A stretch of 17,904 nucleotides of DNA, taken from the NCBI GenBank assembly GCA_946006895.1, contig CAMFZO010000012.1:1-17904 (forward strand). Direction: 5' to 3'. Below are positions 13,379 through 17,904 of this stretch, in pieces (positions within the stretch are counted from its first letter, which is position 1; each line of letters begins with the position of its first letter). Below the pieces are notes generated by a model. The model worked only from the letters and a program-made list of their open reading frames with translations, searched no databases and was not told the DNA's origin. The translations under genes and the position numbers were made by a program. This stretch comes from an uncultured Clostridia bacterium. Its GTDB lineage: Bacteria; Bacillota; Clostridia; Oscillospirales; Oscillospiraceae.

Positions 13379-13960
13379 TCACAGAAAGGCGATCTGGCAC
13401 AGCACCATGGCCAGCACCGGCAGCGCCGCGCCGGTCAGGAGCTGGGCGGCGGAATGGCGTCCCAGGCAGCGGCTGGACCAGAAGATGGAGGGCAGCAGGA
13501 GATAGCCGGCCAGAAACCAGGGGCTGACAAAGGTGGCCAGCATGGCAAGAGGCCCGGAGCAGCCGCAGGCATGACCGCTGATCTTGAAGCCCGTCAGGGT
13601 GCCGATGCCGATGGCGACGCCGGAGAGAACATAGGTGCCGTAGAGAATCAGCTCTGTCGCCGCGCCGTCAAAGAGAAGGGCGAACAGGAATCCGCCCACA
13701 TAGCCAAGGACGGAGAAGACCACCGCCAGGTTCCGCTGACCGTCGCGGCCCTTTCGCCGCAGGGCGGGGATCAGGGCGGCGATGGGATAGGCCAGCAGAG
13801 GCAAAGCGGTGAGAAAGCCCAGGGCAAGGGCAAAGTGGACCGGGGAGGCAAAGCTGCCCGGCAGAAGCAGATAGAGAAAAACACACAGCAGCGCGGCGAA
13901 GATCGGCGGCGCGGTCAGAATACGAACAGCTTTGGCAAAGATTTTTTTCATTCTTTTCAT
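13379..13960 (-). CDS. PAP2-like integral membrane protein
   Basis: The 193-residue protein has about six membrane helices. Late in the sequence, FKISGHACG (K126, H130) and SSRCLGRHSAAQLLTG (R164, H169) resemble the S-G-H and S-R-x5-H active-site motifs of phosphatidic-acid phosphatase type 2 enzymes; the normal K-x6-R-P first motif is not clear. It may dephosphorylate a lipid-linked phosphate at the membrane, but the incomplete motif makes this a hypothesis. The start at 13960 is chosen for GGGAGGG 8 bases upstream; an upstream in-frame Met lies in a region without a ribosome site. A 17-bp palindrome lies about 100 bases upstream, shared with the divergent XRE gene. Confidence 0.65.
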   Translation of the reverse strand: MKRMKKIFAKAVRILTAPPIFAALLCVFLYLLLPGSFASPVHFALALGFLTALPLLAYPIAALIPALRRKGRDGQRNLAVVFSVLGYVGGFLFALLFDGAATELILYGTYVLSGVAIGIGTLTGFKISGHACGCSGPLAMLATFVSPWFLAGYLLLPSIFWSSRCLGRHSAAQLLTGAALPVLAMVLCQIAFL

Positions 13961-14059
13961 GAGATTCCCTCCCAAACAGGCTGCCCTAACCATACACCCG
14001 CGGCGGGGAAAAGTCACGCCACGGTTTCTGGCCTGCCCTCCACGGCGCTGAGAACGGCA

Positions 14060-14076
14060 CTCTACTGACAGTAGAG
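14060..14076. promoter_or_regulatory. 17-bp perfect palindrome, probable operator
   Basis: CTCTACTG-A-CAGTAGAG is an 8-bp perfect inverted repeat with one central base. It sits in the intergenic gap between the divergent PAP2-like and XRE-membrane genes, 32 bases before the XRE start. Its size and symmetry suit a dimeric repressor such as XRE or BlaI type. The adjacent XRE protein is the obvious candidate. I see no convincing -35/-10 pair next to it on either strand. Confidence 0.55.
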
Positions 14077-14108
14077 TTCAGTATTTGCAATGGATTTGAG
14101 GTTTTTTG

Positions 14109-14684
14109 ATGGAAGAACAGGAAGCATTGCTGCGGCATCAGATCGCAGAGAATATCGCCTATTACCGGCGGCAAAACGGTGACACCCAGGCGGACCTGGC
14201 GAAGAAACTGAATTACTCGGATAAGTCCGTTTCCAAATGGGAGCGGGCGGAGGGAACGCCGGACGTGTTCGTCCTCTGGCGGATCGCCCAGCTTTACGGC
14301 ATTGCCGTGCAGGACCTGCTGGGCGAAAAAAAGGTGCCCAAACCGGGAGGCAGGCGCATTTTGATCCTGCTGCTGTCGGTGGGGCTGGCCTGGCTGACGG
14401 CGACGGTGCTGTTTTGCGCGTCGAAAATGTCCGGCCTGCTGGCTGACCGTGCCTGGCTGCTGTTTATCTACGCCCTGCCGGTCAGCGGCGTCATCTGCAC
14501 GGTGTTCACCAGCCTTTGGTGGAGCAGGCTGACGCAGTTCCTCTCCGGGACATTGCTGCTGTGGGGCGCGGGCTTGAGCCTGGTCTTGTCGCTGCATCTG
14601 CAGTCATCCTTTTTGCTGTTCGTCCTGTGCGGCGTGCTGCAGGTGCTGCTCATTTTGTTTTTCCTGCTGAAAAAGAAAGGATAG
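14109..14684 (+). CDS. XRE-family regulator fused to four membrane helices
   Basis: The 191-residue protein has an N-terminal Cro/C1-type helix-turn-helix (about residues 10-72: TQADLAKKLNYSDKSVSKWER, then LWRIAQLYGIAVQDLL) and then four hydrophobic segments (about 83-103, 115-135, 142-162, 167-187) and a Lys-rich end. It should bind DNA from the membrane and may sense a membrane or redox state. The ATG at 14109 has GAGG 7 bases upstream. It lies 7 bases before the cysteine desulfidase gene, suggesting joint transcription and regulation. The upstream palindrome may be its operator. Membrane-bound XRE proteins are found in Clostridia, but the signal is unknown. Confidence 0.83.
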   Translation: MEEQEALLRHQIAENIAYYRRQNGDTQADLAKKLNYSDKSVSKWERAEGTPDVFVLWRIAQLYGIAVQDLLGEKKVPKPGGRRILILLLSVGLAWLTATVLFCASKMSGLLADRAWLLFIYALPVSGVICTVFTSLWWSRLTQFLSGTLLLWGAGLSLVLSLHLQSSFLLFVLCGVLQVLLILFFLLKKKG

Positions 14685-14691
14685 AGAGACA

Positions 14692-15975
14692 ATGCTGAAA
14701 GAGAATGTCATGCGCGACTATATCGCTATTTTAAGCGAGGAACTGGTCCCGGCCACGGGCTGCACCGAGCCTATCGCCATCGCCTACTGCGCCGCCACCG
14801 TAAAAAAGCTCCTGGGGAAGCTGCCCGAGCGGGTGACGGCCACCGTCAGCGGCAACATTCTGAAAAACGTCAAAAGCGTGGTGGTCCCCAACACCGGTGG
14901 GCGCAAGGGCATCCGTCCCGCCATTGCTGCGGGCATGGTGGCAGGTGACCCGGACAGGGATCTGCAGGTCATTGCGGACCTTCCTCCGGAGGCCCTGACG
15001 GCCCTGGATGACTTCCTGCGCACGGCGGATATCGACGTGATCTGCGGAGAGTCCCCCTGTAAGCTGGACATCGACATTCAGGCTGTTGCCGGAAGCCGGT
15101 CGGCGCGGGTACGCATCACCAATCACCACACCAACATCGTCCATATGGAGCGCGACGGCCAGGTCCTGCGGGATCTGCCGGTGGTGGACGCCGCCGAGGA
15201 GCATATGACCGACAAGAGCTGCCTCAACGTGGAGGACATCGTCCGCTTTGCCGACACGGTGCCGCTGGAGGCCGTGCAGGACTTGCTCCTGCGGCAGATC
15301 GAGCAGAACACCGCCATCGCCGAGGAGGGCCTGCAGGGTGCCTGGGGCGCGCAGATCGGACGGATCCTGCTGGAGGACTACGGCGACGACGTCAAGCAGC
15401 GGGCCAAGGCCTACGCGGCTGCCGGGTCCGACGCACGGATGAGCGGCTGTGAAATGCCCGTGGTCATCCTCTCCGGCTCCGGCAACCAGGGGATCACCGC
15501 CTGCCTGCCCGTGGTGGTCTACGCCAGGCACATCGGCGCGACCCGGGAGCAGCTCATCCGCGCACTCCTTGTGTCGGATCTGGTCACCATCCATCAGAAA
15601 AGCGGCATCGGACGCCTGTCGGCCTATTGCGGCGCCATTTCCGCCGGTGTGGGCGCAGGCGCGGGCATCTGCTATCTGCTGGGCGGCGGCTTTTCCGCTG
15701 TCGCCCACACGGTGGTCAACGCCGTAGCCATCCTCTCCGGCACTATCTGCGACGGCGCAAAGCCCTCCTGCGCGGCCAAGATCGCCGCCGCCGTTGACGC
15801 GGGCATCATGGGCTACCGGATGTATCTGCACCACCGGGAATTTCACAGCGGCGAGGGCATCGTTGCCGGAAGCGTGGACGATACCATTGCCAACGTCGGC
15901 CTCCTTGCCCAGCAGGGTATGCGCCAGACCGACCACACCATCCTGCGCATCATGCAGGACGGGGAATGTCTGTGA
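14692..15975 (+). CDS. L-cysteine desulfidase family protein (UPF0597, CyuA/CdsB-like)
   Basis: The 427-residue protein matches the UPF0597 family, whose characterised members (E. coli CyuA and the archaeal CdsB) break L-cysteine to pyruvate, sulfide and ammonia with an oxygen-sensitive 4Fe-4S cluster. The N-terminal EELVPATGCTEPIAIAY holds C24; C313 (YCGAISAG), C353 and C360 (CDGAKPSC) form the expected set, with the 7-residue spacing of the last pair. SGSGNQG near residue 260 and GRKGIRPA near 82 are typical. Length is normal. ATG 14692 is favoured over ATG 14710 by the usual N-terminal length, though the ribosome site is modest. The gene may serve sulfur or cysteine control in an anaerobe. 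The substrate is inferred by family. Confidence 0.87.
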   Translation: MLKENVMRDYIAILSEELVPATGCTEPIAIAYCAATVKKLLGKLPERVTATVSGNILKNVKSVVVPNTGGRKGIRPAIAAGMVAGDPDRDLQVIADLPPEALTALDDFLRTADIDVICGESPCKLDIDIQAVAGSRSARVRITNHHTNIVHMERDGQVLRDLPVVDAAEEHMTDKSCLNVEDIVRFADTVPLEAVQDLLLRQIEQNTAIAEEGLQGAWGAQIGRILLEDYGDDVKQRAKAYAAAGSDARMSGCEMPVVILSGSGNQGITACLPVVVYARHIGATREQLIRALLVSDLVTIHQKSGIGRLSAYCGAISAGVGAGAGICYLLGGGFSAVAHTVVNAVAILSGTICDGAKPSCAAKIAAAVDAGIMGYRMYLHHREFHSGEGIVAGSVDDTIANVGLLAQQGMRQTDHTILRIMQDGECL

Positions 15976-16024
15976 GTATACGGCTTTCCCGGAGACCGAA
16001 ACAGTTTTTGCAAGGAGCAACACG

Positions 16025-17554
16025 ATGAACGATAACCATTTCGCCCCGGAGCAGCCGGGAGGGGAAGCGGCCGGGCAGCGTCCGCCGGTACAGATGCCCC
16101 AGTATCCGCCGGTACAGATGCCCCAGTATCCGCCGGTACAGGCGCCCCAAGATCCGCCGACACAGGCGCAGCAATACCCGACGCCGCCGCAATATCCGCC
16201 CTACCGGCCTGCCTGGCAGACGACGCCTCCCTACTGTCCGCCGGTCAGCGGCGGGCAGCAGCGTCCGCCTTATTACTCTGCGCCCTATCCCGTCCCCAAG
16301 CCCAGGAAAAAGAGAATGTCTCTGCGTCTGGCGGTGGTTGCGCTGTGCTGCGCCCTGCTGGGAAGTCTTCTGGGAGGCGCGGCGGTGGGGCTTATCATGT
16401 ACCGCGCCCAGAACCAGACCGGCGGCACACCGGCAGTTTCAGAGCAGAAAACGCCCTCTGCGGGTTCAGAAGCCCGACCCACGACGCCGCCCTCTGAGGG
16501 CGCAATGACCCCGGCGCAGGTCTATCAGGAAAACGTCGGGGCCGTGGTGGGCGTCTACAATGAGACTGCCGCGGGGGGCCTGTTCGGGCAGACCACGGAG
16601 GTCTCCAGCTCCGGCACGGGCTTTTTGATCTCCTCCGACGGCGAGATCCTGACCAATTACCACGTGATCCAGGGCGCCAGCCGCCTGACCGTGGCCCTCT
16701 ACAGCGGCGCGGCTTACGAGGCCCGGGTGTTGGGCTATGAGGCCGAGAGCGACATCGCCCTGCTGAAGATCGACGCTTCCGGTCTGCCCACGGTGACCCT
16801 GGGCGATTCTGACAGCCTCTATGTGGGCGCGGAGGTCGCCGCCGTCGGCAACCCCCTGGGCGAGCTGACCTACAGCCTGAACGTGGGTTATATCAGCGCC
16901 ATGAACCGTTATGTCTCCACCGACGGCACGTCCATCGACATGATGCAGATCGACGCCTCCATCAACCCCGGCAATTCCGGCGGCCCACTGTTCGACATGG
17001 GCGGCAGCGTCGTGGGCATCACCACGGCCAAGTATTCCGGCACCACCGCCACGGGGACCTCCATCGAGGGCATCGGCTTTGCCATCCCCATCAACGACGT
17101 TTTGGCGATCCTGGACGACCTGCGGGAAAACGGCAGGGTCCCCAACCGCGCCTTCATCGGCATCACCGCCTCCACTGTCGCCGCCGCCCATTCCGGCAGT
17201 GGTTTGCCTGACGGGGCCTATGTGGAATCGGTGACGGAAAACAGCAGCGGCGCTCTGGCGGGCCTGCAGGCAGGCGACGTCATCACCGCTATCAACGGCG
17301 TGAGCATCGCGGGCGTCGAGGACCTGTCAGCCGAGCTGAAAAACTACCGTGCCTCCGATACGGCGACCCTGACGGTCTACCGCAGCGGCAGGACCCTGGA
17401 GCTGACCATTTCCTTTGATGCCAAGCCGGAAAGCACTGCCGCCTCGCAGCCCACCGAGGGTACTGACGAAACCGGCGAGACTGCCGAGAGCAGCGAACCG
17501 CCCGAATCCACGGAGGACGGCTTCTCCTTCCCCTGGGAGGACTGGTTCCCGTAA
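16025..17554 (+). CDS. htrA: membrane-anchored HtrA/DegP-type serine protease with PDZ domain
   Basis: The 509-residue protein starts with a cytoplasmic Pro/Gln/Tyr-rich segment (about 1-90) containing an eight-residue repeat, then one membrane helix (about 99-126), a linker, a trypsin-like domain (about 155-365) and one PDZ domain (about 376-470), ending in an acidic Ser/Thr/Glu tail. The catalytic triad is H213 (NYHV), D243 (SDIALL) and S318 (NPGNSGGPL). It should degrade or check misfolded exported proteins outside the membrane. ATG 16025 has AAGGAG 7 bases upstream; it follows the desulfidase by 49 bases, possibly in one operon. The acidic tail and proline-rich head are longer than in most HtrA proteins. 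Confidence 0.92.
   Translation: MNDNHFAPEQPGGEAAGQRPPVQMPQYPPVQMPQYPPVQAPQDPPTQAQQYPTPPQYPPYRPAWQTTPPYCPPVSGGQQRPPYYSAPYPVPKPRKKRMSLRLAVVALCCALLGSLLGGAAVGLIMYRAQNQTGGTPAVSEQKTPSAGSEARPTTPPSEGAMTPAQVYQENVGAVVGVYNETAAGGLFGQTTEVSSSGTGFLISSDGEILTNYHVIQGASRLTVALYSGAAYEARVLGYEAESDIALLKIDASGLPTVTLGDSDSLYVGAEVAAVGNPLGELTYSLNVGYISAMNRYVSTDGTSIDMMQIDASINPGNSGGPLFDMGGSVVGITTAKYSGTTATGTSIEGIGFAIPINDVLAILDDLRENGRVPNRAFIGITASTVAAAHSGSGLPDGAYVESVTENSSGALAGLQAGDVITAINGVSIAGVEDLSAELKNYRASDTATLTVYRSGRTLELTISFDAKPESTAASQPTEGTDETGETAESSEPPESTEDGFSFPWEDWFP
16082..16177 (+). repeat. 24-bp tandem repeat coding PPVQMPQY in the protease head
   Basis: Four adjacent 24-base units encode PPVQMPQY, PPVQMPQY, PPVQAPQD and PPTQAQQY (residues 20-51). 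The first two units are identical at the DNA level and the others are diverged. This is a variable-number repeat in the cytoplasmic proline-rich head. Confidence 0.85.
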
Positions 17555-17608
17555 GGGCGGGCTGCGATAAGGAAGCCCTGCCGCAGCCGTTCCGCTATTA
17601 TATTATGT

Positions 17609-17661
17609 AATACAAGAATCGGATAAAAAGGGTTGAAACCTTCTTATCCGATTCTTGTATT
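17609..17661. repeat. long perfect hairpin downstream of the protease gene
   Basis: An 18-bp perfect inverted repeat (17609-17626 and 17644-17661, beginning AATACAAGAATCGG) surrounds a 17-base centre that can pair further (AAGG with CCTT). There is no T-run, so it is more like a palindromic intergenic element than a simple terminator. It starts 54 bases after the protease stop and abuts the first 64-bp direct repeat. Confidence 0.75.
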
Positions 17662-17725
17662 GGTATGGGTGGAGCATCGGAAAACAGTCCACCGGACTGT
17701 TTTCTTTGCGGAGGAAAACCCGGCC
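17662..17725. repeat. 64-bp direct repeat, copy 1
   Basis: Matches copy 2 at 17841 with one mismatch (position 17670 T against 17849 C). It contains a perfect 11-bp inverted repeat with a 3-base loop (GAAAACAGTCC and GGACTGTTTTC, 17680-17704). It begins immediately after the long hairpin. Likely a dispersed intergenic repeat element of this lineage. Confidence 0.8.
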
Positions 17726-17777
17726 CTTCCGCGCCACGGATAGCCGATCAAACCATTCGAATCCTTGCCGCTTGCGT

Positions 17778-17813
17778 AAAAAACAGCCGTCCCGGATGGG
17801 ACGACTGTTTTTT
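17778..17813. terminator. bidirectional terminator-like hairpin between the direct repeats
   Basis: AAAAAACAG-C-CGTCCC pairs with GGGACG-A-CTGTTTTTT (one internal mismatch, GGAT loop), giving a T-run on each strand. It lies between the two 64-bp repeats and could end transcription from either side. The stretch 17555-17904 has no gene I can support. Confidence 0.6.
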
Positions 17814-17840
17814 TGGCAGCGGGTGAAGGATTCGGCGTGA

Positions 17841-17904
17841 GGTATGGGCGGAGCATCGGAAAACAGTCCACCGGACTGTTTTCTTTGCGGAGGAAAACCC
17901 GGCC
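17841..17904. repeat. 64-bp direct repeat, copy 2 (reaches the window edge)
   Basis: Second copy of the repeat at 17662, 179 bases downstream, with the same internal palindrome (17859-17883). It reaches the end of the window, so it may extend further or be followed by more copies. Confidence 0.8.

Noticed and set aside
13454..14068. Plus-strand frame opposite the PAP2-like gene
   Set aside because: The minus strand gives a membrane protein with a good ribosome site; this frame is a Gln/Gly/Ala/Arg-rich shadow, although an antisense promoter lies nearby.
14731..16023. Long minus-strand open frame opposite the cysteine desulfidase
   Set aside because: It is a shadow of a clearly recognisable gene with conserved cysteines; its composition is typical of antisense GC-rich frames.
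17750..17770. tRNA-like T-loop sequence (TTCGAATCC)
   Set aside because: No matching acceptor stem, anticodon arm or CCA end could be built around it on either strand.
17644..17871. 75-residue minus-strand frame across the repeat block
   Set aside because: It is made of the direct repeat and terminator hairpin sequences, has no ribosome site, and looks like a spurious ORF that such repeats generate.
17662..17904. Possible CRISPR array
   Set aside because: Only two repeats, 64 bases long and 115 bases apart, with internal palindromes and a terminator between; no spacer pattern and no cas genes.

Overview
The window looks like chromosomal DNA from a high-GC member of the Clostridia, most likely an Oscillospiraceae-type gut anaerobe. 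That is inferred from the clear AGGAGG ribosome sites, the GC-rich codons, the aminotransferase and acyl-ACP thioesterase types, and the short dispersed palindromic repeats. The genus cannot be fixed from the sequence alone.

Left arm (1-5370, minus strand). The 5' end of truA is coupled to a 43-codon ORF. Next comes a three-gene operon (acyl-ACP thioesterase, lipoprotein, class I aminotransferase) read from a TTGACG-17-TAAAAT promoter whose spacer holds a perfect dyad. A two-gene ABC transporter operon (ATPase and about 12-helix permease) follows, with a TTGACA-17-TACTAT promoter overlapped by a GTATTA-N6-TAATAC dyad.

Centre (5478-12584, plus strand). This is a compact, fully open run of eleven phage-type morphogenesis genes plus one nested start: small terminase, large terminase with intact ATPase and nuclease motifs, portal, prohead protease with a nested in-frame scaffold start, small decoration-like protein, HK97-fold major capsid protein, connector, head-closure-like protein, tail-terminator-like protein, tube-like protein and a short protein resembling the start of a tail hub/DNA-circularisation family. 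It ends at a strong bidirectional terminator. No tape measure, sheath, fibre, lysis, replication, repressor or integrase gene is present, and I found no att-like repeats. It is therefore a head-plus-neck cassette set directly between host genes. It could be a domesticated capsid element, a gene-transfer-agent-like or satellite-like particle, or a decayed prophage that happens to have kept its head genes open. This is the most interesting part of the window.

Right arm (12600-17904). A membrane-anchored zinc-ribbon protein and a PAP2-like membrane protein lie on the minus strand. On the plus strand is a probable operon of an XRE regulator fused to four membrane helices, an L-cysteine desulfidase family (UPF0597) protein and a membrane-anchored HtrA protease with a PDZ domain. 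A 17-bp palindrome separates the divergent PAP2-like and XRE genes. The last 350 bases carry no convincing gene. They hold a long perfect hairpin, two 64-bp direct repeats each containing a palindrome, and a terminator-like hairpin.
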